A stretch of 64,000 nucleotides of DNA. Origin: Micromonospora sp. RHAY321. GTDB taxonomy: Bacteria; Actinomycetota; Actinomycetes; Mycobacteriales; Micromonosporaceae. Below the pieces are notes generated by a model. The model saw only the letters and a list, made by a program, of their open reading frames with translations, ran no database searches and was not told the origin of the DNA. Shown here piece by piece: positions 17,333 through 28,125 of this stretch. Position numbers and translations under genes: made by a program. The stretch lies in contig NZ_JAMHIW010000016.1 in the NCBI RefSeq assembly GCF_023896955.1, positions 62,001 to 126,000 on the forward strand, written 5' to 3'. Numbering within the stretch: position 1 is the first letter of the stretch; the number at the start of each line of letters is the position of its first letter.

Positions 17333-18868
17333 ATGGAGTCCGACGCCCTCTTCTCCCTCGGTGCACCCGCCGGGACGCGCAGCGCGCCCGATGGTCCCGC
17401 CGGTGCCGACGGCTTCACTCCGGTAGCGGACGATTCGCCCCTGCCCGTCCGGATGCGCCCGGCGACCCTCGACGAGCTGGTCGGGCAGGAGCACCTGCTC
17501 GCCCCCGGCGCGCCGCTGCGCCAGCTGGTCTCCGGCGGCGCGCCGATGTCGGTCATCCTCTGGGGACCACCGGGCAGCGGCAAGACCACCATCGCGCACC
17601 TGGTGGCCGCGGCCACCGACCGCCGGTTCGTCGCCATGTCGGCGCTCTCCGCCGGGGTCAAGGACGTCCGGGCGGTGATCGAGGCGGCCCGCCGACAGCG
17701 CCGCTCGGGCGGCCCGCAGACCGTGCTCTTCATCGACGAGGTGCACCGGTTCAGCAAGACCCAGCAGGATTCGCTGCTCGCCGCCGTCGAGGACCGTACG
17801 GTCACGCTCCTGGCCGCGACCACGGAGAACCCGTACTTCTCGGTCATCTCCCCCCTGCTGTCCCGATGCGTGCTGCTCACCCTGCAACCGCTGGACGACG
17901 AGGCGGTGCGGGGGCTGCTACGCCGTGCGGTCGCCGACGAGCGTGGCCTGGGCGGCGCGCTCACCCTGGCCACCGAGGCCGAGGACCACCTGGTCCGGCT
18001 CGCGTCCGGCGACGTCCGTAAGGCGCTGACCGCTCTGGAGGCGGCGGCGGCCTCGGCCACGGCGCTCGGCGCGGACCGGATCGACCTCGCCACCGCCGAG
18101 CAGGCGGTCGACGTGGCCGCCGTGCGCTACGACCGCGACGGCGACGCCCACTACGACGTGGTCAGCGCGTTCATCAAGAGCATGCGCGGCTCGGACGTGG
18201 ACGCCGCGGTGCACTGGCTGGCCCGGATGCTGGTCGCCGGGGAGGACGCCCGGTTCATCGCCCGCCGGCTGGTCATCTTCGCCAGCGAGGACGTGGGCAT
18301 GGCCGACCCCGGCGCGTTGAGCGTGGCCACCGCCGCCGCGCACGCGGTCGAGTACGTCGGGCTGCCGGAAGCGCAGCTCAACCTGGCGCAGGCGGTGATC
18401 CACCTGGCCACCGCACCCAAGTCGAACTCGGCCACCACCGCCATCGGCGCGGCGATCGCCGACGTGCGGGCCGGCCGGGGCGGCCCGGTGCCCCGGGGCC
18501 TGCGCGACGCGCACTACGCCGGCGCCCGAGGGCTGGGTCACGGCACCGGCTACCGCTACCCGCACGACGACCAGCGCGGCGTGGTCACCCAGCAGTACGT
18601 GCCGGACGACCTGGTGGGTACCGACTACTACCGGCCCAGCCCGCACGGGGCGGAGCGGTCGGTGGCCACCCGGCTGCCGCTGCTGCGCCGGATCGTGCGC
18701 GGGCTGCCGGCCCCGCCCGCCCGCCCGGACGCCCCGGCGGGGCCGTCCGTAACGGCGCAGACCGGGCCGGCGCTAGCCGACGGGGACGGTCTCCCGACGA
18801 CGGGCACGGGCGGTCCCGGCACGATGCAGGACAGCGGCACGAACGCCGCAGGAGAGGGTCAACAGTGA
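17333..18868 (+). CDS. rarA: Replication-associated recombination protein A (AAA+ ATPase)
   Basis: RarA (MgsA) is an AAA+ ATPase related to clamp loaders that acts at stalled replication forks. The 511-aa product has Walker A (GPPGSGKTT, near residue 78), Walker B ([10 protein letters not shown] near 132), sensor 1 (LLAATTEN), and the C-terminal oligomerisation domain ending in [21 protein letters not shown]. The last 60 residues are a disordered Ala/Gly/Pro tail beyond the usual end of the family. ATG 17333 was chosen over GTG 17330. The stop overlaps the next start by 4 nt (GTGA). Confidence 0.94.
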   Translation: MESDALFSLGAPAGTRSAPDGPAGADGFTPVADDSPLPVRMRPATLDELVGQEHLLAPGAPLRQLVSGGAPMSVILWGPPGSGKTTIAHLVAAATDRRFVAMSALSAGVKDVRAVIEAARRQRRSGGPQTVLFIDEVHRFSKTQQDSLLAAVEDRTVTLLAATTENPYFSVISPLLSRCVLLTLQPLDDEAVRGLLRRAVADERGLGGALTLATEAEDHLVRLASGDVRKALTALEAAAASATALGADRIDLATAEQAVDVAAVRYDRDGDAHYDVVSAFIKSMRGSDVDAAVHWLARMLVAGEDARFIARRLVIFASEDVGMADPGALSVATAAAHAVEYVGLPEAQLNLAQAVIHLATAPKSNSATTAIGAAIADVRAGRGGPVPRGLRDAHYAGARGLGHGTGYRYPHDDQRGVVTQQYVPDDLVGTDYYRPSPHGAERSVATRLPLLRRIVRGLPAPPARPDAPAGPSVTAQTGPALADGDGLPTTGTGGPGTMQDSGTNAAGEGQQ

Positions 18869-21729
18869 AGTCGCGTGGTGCGGACCGCCCGGACGAGAGC
18901 CCGGACGAGCGGCGCGATCCTCGCGCCAAGGGCCGCCGCTGGGGTCGAGGCCGGGCCGAGGCCGAGCCGGAGGAGCCGGTGGCCGGCGAGGAGTTCGGCT
19001 GGATCGACGACCTGCGGTCGGCCAAGCAGCAACGTTCCGAGCTGGGCCCCGACGGGTCGCCGGCAGAGCCGGCCGGGCGCGGGGGTGCCCCGGTGCCGCC
19101 GGACGCCCCGGTGCCACCCGCGGCTCGCCGTGGTGACCCGGACGGCCCCGCCGCGCGCCGACCCGTCGACGGCCCCTGGCCCGGTGAGGCACCGCCGCAG
19201 CCCAACCGCCGCCCCGACGAGCGGCCGCCCGCCGACCGGCCCCGGGCCGCAGGCCCGGGAGTCCCCGCCCCGGGCCAGCCGGCTCGCCGCGGGGCACCGG
19301 CGGCACCCGGCGGCCCGCGTGCCGCCGTGCCACCGCCCGCGCCCACCGCCGCCCGCCCGGCCGGTGGTGAGCCGGTGGGCCCACCCGGGCCCCCGACCTC
19401 CGGCGGACCGGCGGGCTCGGCCCGACCCCGCCCGGGCGTCGCCCCTGCCGGCCCGCCCGCCGGCCCGCCCGGCGCTGGCCCACCGAGCGCCGGCGCGCCG
19501 GCCGGTCGCCGGCCGGTCACCGCCGCACCCGTGGGCCGGGCGGACGCGATGCCGCCGCTGCGCCGGCCCGACGCCGCGCAGCCGGGTCGCGGCCCGGGCC
19601 CGGAACCCACCGAGCCCGGCCGTCCACTGCCCGCCAACGGCGGGCCGGGCGGTCGGCGTGCGAACGATCCCGCGCGAGCCCCCGGTCCACCGACCGCTCC
19701 CGGCGGCGGCCAGTTCGACGCGCCGCCGTCCGGTGCCGTGCCGTCGGTCCCTGGTGGACTGCGGCCAGACCCCGCCGTCGACCGTGATCCGCGGACCGCC
19801 CGGCGTCGCCCGGGCCCGGTCGACCCCGGAGCGGCGGAGGCCTCCGGCCGTGGGCCCGCCGAGCGCGGCCGCCCGGCCCCCGGTGGGCGCCGTCGCGCCG
19901 CCGAACCCGAGCCGGTGGTGCCCCGATCGGGCAACGCCCCGCCGGTGCCCGACGCGTCCACCGGCCACACCGGCGCCGCGCCGATCGTCGGCCAGACCGA
20001 CGGCGCCGGGCGCCGCCGGGCGGCCCCCGAGGAGCAGGAGCGCGGCGTTGCGGCCGCCGGCGAGCCCCGGACCGACCGGCCGGAGCGACCGGCCGACTGG
20101 CTGCGTCAGGCCGGCCGTCTGCCGCACACCGACCCTGGCCTGCCGACAGTCAACCGGCGTGGTGACACCCCGCCCACCCCGGCCGGGGGTCGGGCCGCAC
20201 CTCGTCGACCCGCGCCGCCGGCGGGTGCGGGTGATCTCACCGACCGCTCGGCCGGCCGGCTCGCCGCGCCCGACCCGGCAGCGGAGCGCCCCGCCGGCCG
20301 TCGGGCCGTCGGGCCGCCGGTCGACCCGGGCGCGGACCCCCCGACCGGTCGCCGTGCCGCCCGACCCGGGACGCCGGAGTCCACCGGGGAGCAGCCGAAT
20401 GCCGGCCCGACCTATCCGCCGGTCACCGGCGAGCGGCCGACCGTCCGCCGGGGCGCTGCGGCGCCCCCGTCGGACCCGACCGCCCGACGCCGCCGTCCGG
20501 CGGCTGATCCCGGCCACGACGGCCCCGCCGGGCCACCGCGGCCCGGCCCGGGTGCCGAGGCCGCAGCCCGTGGCGCCGCCCGGCCGGATGGTCCGGGTCG
20601 TGCTGCCGTGCCGCCGGGCGCTGGCCCGGATGGTCAACCTCGCGTACGCCCGGATGGTCCGGGTCGTGCCGCCGTGCCGCCGGGCGCTGGCCCGGATGGT
20701 CCGCCCCGCCCACGCCCGGATGGTCCGGCTCGTGCCGCCGTCCGCCCCGCCGGCGCCGGACACCCGCCCGTGGGTGGCGAGCCCGGCACCGGCCCCGCGA
20801 CGGCCCGCGGCGGTGCTCCGGTCGCTCGACCCGCGCCGGCCGACCGCGCCGCCGGCCGTGCCCTGCCCCCGCCTCGTGACCCCGGTCGTCCAGAGCCCTC
20901 CGGCGTGGCCCCCGTGCCACCGCCCAACCGCCCCGGCGAGCCGGTCGGCGTGGCCCGGGCCGCTGCCGTGGTGCCCGTGCCGGGCGGGCCGGTGGACCGG
21001 CCGGCGCCCGAGCCGTCCGACGGACCCGCGCTGCGCCCGGCCGGCCAGGCGGCGCCCGACGACGAGAGCGGCGCACCCGGCGCCCGGTCCGAGCTGCGCC
21101 GGCAGTTGCGCGAACGGCGTCGGCTGCGGGCGGCGGTGCTGGTGCTGGTCAGCGTCGTGCTGCTCGGCGCGGTGCCGCTCTTCTTCGGCATCCGTACGCT
21201 GAGTCGCGACCCGGTGTTCGACAACCTGGACCAGCTGAACGTGCCCGGCTGGGCCGCGGCGAAGACGGTCGACGAGGTCAGCGGCAGCCGCTGGTGCCTG
21301 CTCGACTGTCGACTGCGCGAACGCACCGTCACCTCGGAGAAGTCGCCGGAGGAGACGGCGGGGGTCTACGAGAGCGCACTCCGCGAGGACGGCTGGCAAC
21401 CGTGGAAGGTGTCCCGCTGCCCGGAACAGGAGACGAAGGGCAGCTACACCTGCTGGCGTCGCGACGAGTTGACCCTCGACCTGTGGGTGCGCGAGCCGAC
21501 CTGCGTACCGCCGCCGGTCGACGGCGAGCCGGCGGTCGTGCCGTCCGGAGACCCGTCGGCCGCTGCGACGAAGTGCACCGGCTCGTTGGTGTCGGTGAAG
21601 GTGCGCAACGCGATCGACGACGAGCGGACCAGGCCCCAGCCGAGCACCGATCCGTCACTGACCGGAGAGGACCCGTTCCCGACAGTCAGCGCGGACCCGC
21701 TGGGCGAGTTGACACCCTCACCGTCCTGA
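18865..21729 (+). CDS. Very long Pro/Ala/Gly/Arg-rich single-pass membrane protein
   Basis: The 954-aa protein has three parts. Residues 1-750 are a disordered, proline-, arginine- and alanine-rich cytoplasmic region that starts with a charged conserved-looking stretch ([20 protein letters not shown], near 47-66). One membrane helix follows (near 752-775, [21 protein letters not shown]). The last 180 residues are extracytoplasmic, with cysteines in [36 protein letters not shown] and TKCTG, suggesting disulfides. A 22-residue repeat occurs three times near 574-627. GTG 18865 has GGAGAGG 7 nt upstream and overlaps rarA. The function is unknown. Its place next to rarA and the DUF948 genes resembles other actinomycetes, where the neighbour is usually shorter. 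Confidence 0.82.
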   Translation: MKSRGADRPDESPDERRDPRAKGRRWGRGRAEAEPEEPVAGEEFGWIDDLRSAKQQRSELGPDGSPAEPAGRGGAPVPPDAPVPPAARRGDPDGPAARRPVDGPWPGEAPPQPNRRPDERPPADRPRAAGPGVPAPGQPARRGAPAAPGGPRAAVPPPAPTAARPAGGEPVGPPGPPTSGGPAGSARPRPGVAPAGPPAGPPGAGPPSAGAPAGRRPVTAAPVGRADAMPPLRRPDAAQPGRGPGPEPTEPGRPLPANGGPGGRRANDPARAPGPPTAPGGGQFDAPPSGAVPSVPGGLRPDPAVDRDPRTARRRPGPVDPGAAEASGRGPAERGRPAPGGRRRAAEPEPVVPRSGNAPPVPDASTGHTGAAPIVGQTDGAGRRRAAPEEQERGVAAAGEPRTDRPERPADWLRQAGRLPHTDPGLPTVNRRGDTPPTPAGGRAAPRRPAPPAGAGDLTDRSAGRLAAPDPAAERPAGRRAVGPPVDPGADPPTGRRAARPGTPESTGEQPNAGPTYPPVTGERPTVRRGAAAPPSDPTARRRRPAADPGHDGPAGPPRPGPGAEAAARGAARPDGPGRAAVPPGAGPDGQPRVRPDGPGRAAVPPGAGPDGPPRPRPDGPARAAVRPAGAGHPPVGGEPGTGPATARGGAPVARPAPADRAAGRALPPPRDPGRPEPSGVAPVPPPNRPGEPVGVARAAAVVPVPGGPVDRPAPEPSDGPALRPAGQAAPDDESGAPGARSELRRQLRERRRLRAAVLVLVSVVLLGAVPLFFGIRTLSRDPVFDNLDQLNVPGWAAAKTVDEVSGSRWCLLDCRLRERTVTSEKSPEETAGVYESALREDGWQPWKVSRCPEQETKGSYTCWRRDELTLDLWVREPTCVPPPVDGEPAVVPSGDPSAAATKCTGSLVSVKVRNAIDDERTRPQPSTDPSLTGEDPFPTVSADPLGELTPSPS
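20586..20745 (+). repeat. 66-bp in-frame tandem repeat inside the proline-rich gene
   Basis: The string ggatggtccgggtcgtg starts at 20586 and 20652, and a close variant starts at 20718, giving an exact 66-bp period (22 codons, protein unit of the type [17 protein letters not shown]). The third copy is partial. The period is a multiple of three, so copy-number change would keep the frame. Confidence 0.8.
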
Positions 21730-21877
21730 GCCGGTTTCCATCACGGACGGTAGGGTCTGGGGCTGGTGGACCCGCCCGCTGCCGTTGATCGCGATGGCTC
21801 GGGGGACCGGTACGGGTACCACGGTGGTGCGTTCCGGGGACGTAGGGTCCCCGGAACTCTGCTTGAGGAGGACAGGC

Positions 21878-22342
21878 GTGGGCGACATTGGAGAGGTCGC
21901 GGCGCTGATCGCGGCGTGCGCGTTCGCGGTGCTGGTGCTCATCCTGACGCTGCCCATCCTGCGGCTGCGGCACACGGTGGACGCCACCACTCGGATGATC
22001 AACGACCTCAACGATCGGACCGCACCGCTGCTCGGCGACGTGAACACCACGGTGAAGAACGTCAACACCGCTCTGGAGCAGGTGCAGACCTCGCTCGACG
22101 GCGTGAACCTCCAGTTGGCGAAGGTCGACACCATGACCAGCCACGCGCAGAACGTCACGGCCAACGTCGCCAACCTGGCCACCGTGGTCTCCGCCGCGGC
22201 CGCGAACCCGCTGGTCAAGGTGGCCGCGTTCGGCTACGGCGTACGCAAGGCCGCCGCCGGCCGCCGGCACGCCGAGACCGAGCGCGAGGTGCGCGACACC
22301 ATCAAGCAGCAGCGGCGCGCTGCCCGGCGCGGCAACCGCTGA
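21878..22342 (+). CDS. DUF948 domain-containing membrane-anchored protein
   Basis: The 154-aa product has an N-terminal membrane helix (EVAALIAACAFAVLVLILTLPIL) followed by a long amphipathic coiled-coil region with heptad-like Val/Leu/Asn spacing (DNA-independent, DUF948 type) and a basic C-terminus. DUF948 proteins are of unknown function and recur just upstream of alaS in actinobacteria. GTG 21878 was chosen because GAGGAG lies 7 nt upstream; an in-frame ATG at 21785 has no such site. Confidence 0.85.
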   Translation: MGDIGEVAALIAACAFAVLVLILTLPILRLRHTVDATTRMINDLNDRTAPLLGDVNTTVKNVNTALEQVQTSLDGVNLQLAKVDTMTSHAQNVTANVANLATVVSAAAANPLVKVAAFGYGVRKAAAGRRHAETEREVRDTIKQQRRAARRGNR

Positions 22343-22371
22343 CCGGCCGGCGCACCAGGAGGTAGCGAGAC

Positions 22372-22677
22372 ATGAGGCGGTTGTTCTGGCTCGGCATCGG
22401 GCTCGCCGTCGGCGTGGTGGTGGTCCGCAAGGCGACCCGGACCGCGCAGGCGTACACCCCGGCCGGCATGGCCAGCTCGTTGTCGGAATCCGCTGGCGGG
22501 CTGGTCGAGTCGCTGCGTAGCTTCGTGGAGGACGTTCGCATCGGGATGGCCGAGCGCGAGCAGGAGATCCACCAGGCGTTCGCCCAGGGTGAGGCGTTCG
22601 ACGACCAGTTCGCCGAGTTGCGGGAGGACCCGCGCATCGGCGATCGAGAGATTTTTCCGGAGGAACACCAGCGATGA
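22372..22677 (+). CDS. Small conserved actinobacterial protein upstream of alaS (DUF6167-like)
   Basis: The 101-aa protein starts [21 protein letters not shown], a single short hydrophobic segment, and continues with a charged, helical, acidic cytoplasmic part ([20 protein letters not shown]). AGGAGG lies at 22358-22363, 8 nt before the ATG. Its stop overlaps the alaS start by 4 nt (ATGA), so the two are coupled. Function is unknown; the position between the DUF948 gene and alaS is conserved in actinomycetes. Confidence 0.8.
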   Translation: MRRLFWLGIGLAVGVVVVRKATRTAQAYTPAGMASSLSESAGGLVESLRSFVEDVRIGMAEREQEIHQAFAQGEAFDDQFAELREDPRIGDREIFPEEHQR

Positions 22678-25352
22678 AGACGGCGGAGATCAAGCGGCGG
22701 TACCTCGCGCACTTCGAGGCGAACGGTCACGCCGTGGTGCCGTCGGCTCCGCTGCCCGCCATCAGCGACCCGAACCTGCTGTTCGTCAACGCCGGCATGG
22801 TGCAGTTCGTCCCCTACTTCCTGGGTCAGCAGGCCCCGCCGTACCGGCGGGCGGTCAGCGTGCAGAAGTGCATCCGCACGCCGGACATCGACGAGGTCGG
22901 CAAGACCAGCCGGCACGGCACGTTCTTCCAGATGAACGGCAACTTCTCCTTCGGTGACTACTTCAAGGAAGGCGCGATCCCCCTCGCCTGGGATCTGATC
23001 ACCAAGTCGCAGGCCGACGGTGGCTTCGGCCTCGACCCGGAGCGGATCTGGCCGTCGATCTACCTGGACGACGACGAGGCGTTCGAGATCTGGCGCTCGA
23101 TCGGCGTGCCGGCCGACCGGATCGTCCGCCGGGGCAAGGCCGACAACTTCTGGTCGATGGGCATCCCCGGCCCGTGCGGGCCGTCCTCCGAGCTGTTCTA
23201 CGACCGCGGCCCCGAGTACGGCCGCGAGGGTGGCCCGGCGGTCGACGAGGACCGCTACATGGAGTTCTGGAACCTCGTCTTCATGCAGTTCGAGCGGGGT
23301 CCGGGCACCACCAAGGACGACTACCCGATCCTGGCCGAGCTGCCGGCGAAGAACATCGACACCGGCATGGGTCTGGAGCGGATGGCCTCGATCCTGCAGG
23401 GCGTCGACAACCTCTACGAGATCGACGAGGTCCGGCCGATCCTGGACAGGGCGGCCGAGCTGACCGGCAAGCGTTACGGCGCGCACTCCGGCCACGTGGC
23501 CAGCGAGTCGCACCCGGACGACGTCCGGCTGCGGGTGATCGCCGACCACGTGCGTACGGCGCTGATGCTGATCGGCGACGGCGTGACCCCCAGCAACGAG
23601 GGGCGTGGCTACGTGCTGCGCCGCATCATGCGCCGGGCGATCCGGTCGGTGCGGCTGCTGGGCTGGCAGCATCGGGCGCTTCCCGAGCTGCTGCCGGTGG
23701 CGCGGGACTGCATGGCGCCGTCGTACCCGGAACTGGCGACCGACTTCGACCGGATCGCGCAGTACGCGTACGCCGAGGAGGAAGCCTTCCTGTCCACCCT
23801 GCGTGCCGGCACCACGATCCTGGACACCGCGATCGCCGAGACCCGCACCGCGGGCGGCACGGCGCTGTCCGGGGCGAAGGCGTTCCAGCTGCACGACACG
23901 TACGGCTTCCCGATCGACCTGACCCTGGAGATCGCCGCCGAGCAGGGCCTCAAGGTCGACGACGAGGGTTTCCGCCGGCTGATGGCCGACCAGCGGACCC
24001 GGGCGAAGGCGGACGCGCAGGCCCGCAAGACGGGGCACACCGACGTGTCGGCGTACCGGTCGGTGCTGGACGCGGGTGGCCCGGTGACGTTCACCGGGTA
24101 CAGCGAGGTGGCGCGGGAGTCGACGGTCCGGGCGCTGCTCGGCGAGGGCGGCCCGCGTCAGGCGGCGACCGAGGGCGACACCATCGAGCTGGTGCTGGAC
24201 ACGACCCCGTTCTACGCCGAGGGCGGCGGTCAGCAACCCGACCAGGGCATGATCACCGTGGGCGGCGGTCAGGTCGAGGTGCTCGACGTGCAGCAGCCGG
24301 TGCCCGGTCTGATCGTGCACCGGGCCCGGGTGATCCGGGGTGAGGTGCGCGCCGGCGAGACCGGCTACGCCGAGATCGACACCACCCGGCGGCGCGCGAT
24401 CTCCCGGTCGCACACGGCCACCCACCTGGTGCACCAGACCATGCGGAACTTCCTCGGCGACTCGGCCACCCAGGCGGGTTCGTTGAACGCGCCGGGTCGG
24501 TTGCGGTTCGACTTCAACACCCCGACCGGGGTGTCGCCGAGCGTGCTGCGGGACGTGGAGCAGCAGGTCAACGAGGTGCTCCTGGCCGACCTGGAGGTGC
24601 ACGCCTTCATCACCTCGCTGGACGAGGCGCGGCGGATCGGGGCGATGGCGCTCTTCGGCGAGAAGTACGGCGAAGAGGTGCGGGTCGTCGAGGTGGGCGA
24701 CTACGCCCGGGAGCTGTGCGGCGGCACGCACGTGGCCCGCTCGGCCCAGCTCGGCCTCGTGAAGATCCTCTCCGAGTCGTCGATCGGCTCCGGTGTTCGC
24801 CGGGTCGAGGCGCTGGTCGGCATGGACGCCTTCGGCTTCCTGGCCCGCGAGCACCTGCTGGTCTCCCGGCTGGCCGAGCTGTACCGGGTGCCCAACGAGC
24901 AGGTCGCCGACCGGGTGGAGCAGACCGTCACCCAGCTCCGGGACGCGGAGAAGGAGCTGGAGAAGCTGCGCGCCCAGCTGGTGCTGGGCGGGGCGTCGGC
25001 GCTCGCCGCGCAGGCCAAGGACGTGCGCGGGGTGGCGTACGTGGGCACCGAGGCGCCGGAGGGCGCGGCCGGCAACGACGTGCGGACGCTGGCCCAGGAG
25101 ATCCGGGGCAAGATCGACCCGGCGCGGCCGGCGGTGGTCGCGGTGGCGGCCCGCGCGAACGGCAAGGCGTCCCTGGTGGTGGCGGTCAACCAGGCCGCCC
25201 GCGGTCGGGGTCTCGCCGCGTCGGATCTGGTGAAGGCGGCGTTCTCCGGGCGCGGCGGGGGCAGCCCCGACCTGGCCCAGGGTGGTGGCCTGCCGGCGGC
25301 CGAAGCGCCGAACCTGCTACTCACCGTCGAGAAGGCGATCACCGAGGCGTGA
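22674..25352 (+). CDS. alaS: Alanyl-tRNA synthetase
   Basis: The enzyme charges tRNA-Ala and edits mischarged Ser or Gly. At 892 aa it is full length: class II catalytic core ([37 protein letters not shown]), tRNA-recognition helices, an editing domain with zinc-site HTATH (H580 and H584) and CGGTH (near 681), and the C-terminal coiled coil and DHHA1-type domain. ATG 22674 has GGAGGA upstream and overlaps the preceding gene. A strong terminator hairpin at 25371-25398 follows. Confidence 0.97.
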   Translation: MKTAEIKRRYLAHFEANGHAVVPSAPLPAISDPNLLFVNAGMVQFVPYFLGQQAPPYRRAVSVQKCIRTPDIDEVGKTSRHGTFFQMNGNFSFGDYFKEGAIPLAWDLITKSQADGGFGLDPERIWPSIYLDDDEAFEIWRSIGVPADRIVRRGKADNFWSMGIPGPCGPSSELFYDRGPEYGREGGPAVDEDRYMEFWNLVFMQFERGPGTTKDDYPILAELPAKNIDTGMGLERMASILQGVDNLYEIDEVRPILDRAAELTGKRYGAHSGHVASESHPDDVRLRVIADHVRTALMLIGDGVTPSNEGRGYVLRRIMRRAIRSVRLLGWQHRALPELLPVARDCMAPSYPELATDFDRIAQYAYAEEEAFLSTLRAGTTILDTAIAETRTAGGTALSGAKAFQLHDTYGFPIDLTLEIAAEQGLKVDDEGFRRLMADQRTRAKADAQARKTGHTDVSAYRSVLDAGGPVTFTGYSEVARESTVRALLGEGGPRQAATEGDTIELVLDTTPFYAEGGGQQPDQGMITVGGGQVEVLDVQQPVPGLIVHRARVIRGEVRAGETGYAEIDTTRRRAISRSHTATHLVHQTMRNFLGDSATQAGSLNAPGRLRFDFNTPTGVSPSVLRDVEQQVNEVLLADLEVHAFITSLDEARRIGAMALFGEKYGEEVRVVEVGDYARELCGGTHVARSAQLGLVKILSESSIGSGVRRVEALVGMDAFGFLAREHLLVSRLAELYRVPNEQVADRVEQTVTQLRDAEKELEKLRAQLVLGGASALAAQAKDVRGVAYVGTEAPEGAAGNDVRTLAQEIRGKIDPARPAVVAVAARANGKASLVVAVNQAARGRGLAASDLVKAAFSGRGGGSPDLAQGGGLPAAEAPNLLLTVEKAITEA

Positions 25353-25370
25353 TGGACCACCATCTTTCGA

Positions 25371-25398
25371 CCAGGGCGGGCCGATCGGCCCGCCCTGG
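25371..25398. terminator. Terminator hairpin after alaS
   Basis: A perfect 12-bp stem (CCAGGGCGGGCC and complement) closes the tetraloop gatc, 18 nt after the alaS stop and followed by a short T-containing stretch. It separates alaS from ruvX. Confidence 0.75.
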
Positions 25399-25424
25399 CC
25401 TGTTCGGTTCGGCGGTGACCGTCG

Positions 25425-25883
25425 GTGAGTGAACGCGCGCGTGGCGTTCGGATCGGCGTGGACGTCGGTCAGGTGCGGGTCGGGGTGTCCCGCTCGGATC
25501 CGGACGGGGTGCTGGCGACGCCGCTGGTGACTCTCGCCCGGGATCTCACCGCCGCGGCGGACGCGGTGCCGAGCGACATTGCCCAGCTGGCGGCGTTGGT
25601 GGCCGAACATGAGGCCGTCGAGGTCGTCGTCGGCCTTCCGGTCAATCTCGCCGGCAAGCACGGACCGGCGGCCATCCATGTGAAGGCGTACGCTGACCGA
25701 CTGGTCGATGTGATAGCACCCGTCCCGGTAGCGCTCACTGACGAGAGGATGTCGACCGTGGTCGCTTCTCGTAGGCTTGCCGAGCGTGGCGTTCGGGGCA
25801 AGCGTCAACGTGCGGTTGTCGACCAGGCGGCCGCGGTGGAGATCCTGCAGAGCTGGCTGGACGCGCAGCGGAGGCGGACGTAA
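25425..25883 (+). CDS. ruvX: Putative pre-16S rRNA nuclease / Holliday junction resolvase YqgF
   Basis: The 152-aa RNase H-fold protein has the family signatures RIGVDVGQVRVGVSRSDPDG (near residue 8), VEVVVGLPVNLAGKHG and PVALTDERMSTVVASRRL, carrying the acidic active-site residues. YqgF-type proteins act in 16S rRNA 5'-end maturation. GTG 25425 is only weakly supported by a ribosome binding site (GGCGGTGA). The stop TAA shares one base with the mltG start (TAATG), so ruvX and mltG form a coupled pair. Confidence 0.92.
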   Translation: MSERARGVRIGVDVGQVRVGVSRSDPDGVLATPLVTLARDLTAAADAVPSDIAQLAALVAEHEAVEVVVGLPVNLAGKHGPAAIHVKAYADRLVDVIAPVPVALTDERMSTVVASRRLAERGVRGKRQRAVVDQAAAVEILQSWLDAQRRRT

Positions 25884-27082
25884 TGATCGACGATCTGGAC
25901 CTTGGGTTCGACGAGCCGGAGCGGGGGGAGAAGGGCCGGCACCGGCGCGGCTTCGTCCGCAAGCGCAAGGGCGGCAGCTCCGGGGGACGGGGCAAGACGT
26001 TCATGGCCCTGCTGCTGGCCCTGGTCCTGCTGGGCGGCATCGGCGGCGGAGCGTTCTACGGCTTCGACCGGATCCAGAACTACTTCGTCACCCCGGACTA
26101 CGACGGGGCTGGCACCGGTGAGGTCACCGTCGAGATCAAGAACGGCGCCCTCATCGCCGACATGGCCGACGCGCTGGTCACCGCGGACGTGGTGAAGAGC
26201 CACAAGGCGTTCATCGAGGCCGCCGAGGCGAACTCGCGCAGCAAGAACATCCAGCCGGGCACGTACAAGCTGCGCAAGCAGATGAGCGGCGCGAGTGCCG
26301 TCACCGCGATGCTCGACCTGAAGAACAAGATCGTCAACGGGTTGACCATCCCCGAGGGGCGCAGCAGCAAGAACATCTACAAGCTGCTGTCGGAGAAGAC
26401 CAAGATCCCGGTCAAGGACTTCGAGGCCGCCGCGAAGAACCCGCTGGAGCTCGGCATCCCCGACTGGTGGTTCAAGCGCGAGGACGGCAAGAAGGTCCCC
26501 AGGTCCGTCGAGGGCTTCCTCTTCCCGGACACGTACGAGATCCCGCCGAAGTCCACCGCGGAGAGCATCCTCAAGCTGATGGTGGAGAACTTCCTCACCG
26601 TCACCGAGGAGATGAAGTTCGCCGACCGGGTGCAGAAGGAGCGGGGCGGCGTCAGCCCGTACGAGGCGCTGATCGTGTCCTCGCTGGCGCAGGCCGAGGC
26701 GGGCAACAAGGACGACCTGGGCAAGGTCGCCCGGGTGGCCTACAACCGGGTCTACGGCGAGTTCCCCTGCAACTGCCTGGAGATGGACGTCACGGTCAAC
26801 TACTACCTGGAGCTGACCGGCCAGCAGACCAAGACGTCCGCGCAGATGACGGCGGCCGATCTGGACAACCCGAAGAACCCGTACAACCGCAAGCTGCGGG
26901 GCCTGGTCCCCACCCCGATCAACAACCCGGGCAAGCAGGCCCTGGAGGGGGCCATGGACCCGCCGCCGGGCAAGTGGCTCTACTTCGTGGCGATCGACAA
27001 GCAGGGCCACTCCGCCTTCGCGGAGACCTACGAGGCCCACCAGCGCAACGAGGCCAAGGCCAGGGAGGCCGGCATCATCTGA
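25883..27082 (+). CDS. mltG: Endolytic murein transglycosylase MltG (YceG-like)
   Basis: MltG cuts nascent glycan strands at the inner membrane. The 399-aa protein has a cytoplasmic basic N-terminus, a membrane helix (TFMALLLALVLLGGIGGGAFYGF, about 35-57), a LysM-like region and the YceG catalytic domain, in which LIVSSLAQAEAGNKDDLGKVARVAYNRV holds the catalytic Glu (near residue 272). The C-terminus shows the conserved YNRKLRGLVPTPINNPG and LYFVAIDKQGHSAFAETYEAH. It is coupled with ruvX and with aroE (TGATG overlap). Confidence 0.93.
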   Translation: MIDDLDLGFDEPERGEKGRHRRGFVRKRKGGSSGGRGKTFMALLLALVLLGGIGGGAFYGFDRIQNYFVTPDYDGAGTGEVTVEIKNGALIADMADALVTADVVKSHKAFIEAAEANSRSKNIQPGTYKLRKQMSGASAVTAMLDLKNKIVNGLTIPEGRSSKNIYKLLSEKTKIPVKDFEAAAKNPLELGIPDWWFKREDGKKVPRSVEGFLFPDTYEIPPKSTAESILKLMVENFLTVTEEMKFADRVQKERGGVSPYEALIVSSLAQAEAGNKDDLGKVARVAYNRVYGEFPCNCLEMDVTVNYYLELTGQQTKTSAQMTAADLDNPKNPYNRKLRGLVPTPINNPGKQALEGAMDPPPGKWLYFVAIDKQGHSAFAETYEAHQRNEAKAREAGII

Positions 27083-27903
27083 TGGCGCTCCGACGACGGG
27101 CCGCGGTGCTGGGCAAACCGATCGCGCACTCCCTCTCCCCGGTGATCCACACCGCCGGCTACGCGGCGGCCGGGCTGACCGGGTGGTCGTACACCCGGAT
27201 CGAGTGCGCGGCGGCGGAGCTGCCGGCCCTGGTCGCCGGCCTGGGCCCGGAGTGGGCCGGGCTGTCGGTGACCATGCCGGGCAAGGAGGCGGCGCTCGCG
27301 GTGGCGGCGCAGGCCTCGCCGGTCGCCGTCGCCGTCGGCGCGGCCAACACGCTGGTACGCCGGCCGGACGGCTCCTGGTACGCGGACAACACCGACGTCG
27401 GCGGCATGGTCGACGTGCTCACCGCCGCCGGCGTACGTCCCGGGGCGACGGTGACGGTGCTCGGCGCGGGTGGGACGGCCCGCGCGGCGCTGGCCGCGGC
27501 GGCCCTCCTCGACGTGCGCACGGCGACCGTGGTGGCGCGTCGACCCGAGGCGGTCGAGGAGTTGGGTTCGGTGGCACGGGCGGTCGGCCTGTCGATGGCC
27601 GGCGCGTCCTGGGCCGTCGCCGCCGACCGGTGCCGCGCCGATGTCGTGATCTCCACCGTGCCGAAGGGCGTCGCCGACCCGCTCGCCGCAATGATCGCCT
27701 GGCGGCCGGACACCGTGCTCTTCGACGCGCTCTACGATCCGTGGCCAACGCCCCTCGCGGCGTCCGCGCAGGTCGCCGGTTGTCGGATCGTCTCCGGGCT
27801 CGACCTGCTGCTGGCCCAGGCGGTCGGCCAGTTCGAGCAGTTCACCGGGGTGAGCGCGCCCCGCGACGCGATGGCGGCGGCCCTGCACGCGTCCCGCCAC
27901 TGA
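27082..27903 (+). CDS. aroE: Shikimate dehydrogenase
   Basis: The enzyme reduces 3-dehydroshikimate to shikimate with NADPH. The 273-aa product has the substrate-binding start (VLGKPIAHSLSPVIHTAGY), the catalytic Lys in LSVTMPGKEAAL, the Asp in NTDVGG, a glycine-rich nucleotide loop (VLGAGGTARAAL) and the C-terminal GLDLLLAQAVGQFEQFTG. ATG 27082 overlaps the mltG stop. In related genomes aroC follows closely; here a 15-kb block of polysaccharide-type genes intervenes. Confidence 0.94.
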   Translation: MALRRRAAVLGKPIAHSLSPVIHTAGYAAAGLTGWSYTRIECAAAELPALVAGLGPEWAGLSVTMPGKEAALAVAAQASPVAVAVGAANTLVRRPDGSWYADNTDVGGMVDVLTAAGVRPGATVTVLGAGGTARAALAAAALLDVRTATVVARRPEAVEELGSVARAVGLSMAGASWAVAADRCRADVVISTVPKGVADPLAAMIAWRPDTVLFDALYDPWPTPLAASAQVAGCRIVSGLDLLLAQAVGQFEQFTGVSAPRDAMAAALHASRH

Positions 27904-28125
27904 GCTGGCTCGACCAGCCCGGCGACCGCGACTGTCGGCAGTGCGACACCCGAGGCGGTGGAACGCGACAGGACGGACGCGGCGGCTATCGCGGTGGTCA
28001 GGCGTCCCCTAACGTGTCACCAATCGATCGCCACGTGTTGGTGCCGGCGTGGTCGATCCTGTCCGGGAGGCTGTCCACGGGGCCTGGATCGGGAGTTGTT
28101 CGACGGCCCGCGGACAGGAGGACCG
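27904..28125. other. Intergenic entry region of the polysaccharide block
   Basis: I find no convincing gene or RNA element here. A weak GCTGG/CCAGC hairpin lies directly after the aroE stop, and a TAACGT hexamer near 28009 could be a -10, but no matching -35 is seen. The region ends at the well-placed AGGAGG that precedes the small reading frame at 28126. Confidence 0.4.

Noticed and set aside
20586-20745. Repeated units that might suggest a CRISPR array
   Set aside because: The copies are head-to-tail with no spacers, have an exact 66-bp period in frame with the gene, and no cas gene is present.
18859-21399. An 846-codon minus-strand frame opposite the proline-rich gene, and a 775-codon plus-strand frame in another phase
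   Set aside because: All frames stay open in this extremely GC-rich, low-complexity stretch. Only the 18865 frame has a good ribosome binding site, coupling with rarA, a membrane helix and a Cys-rich outer domain.
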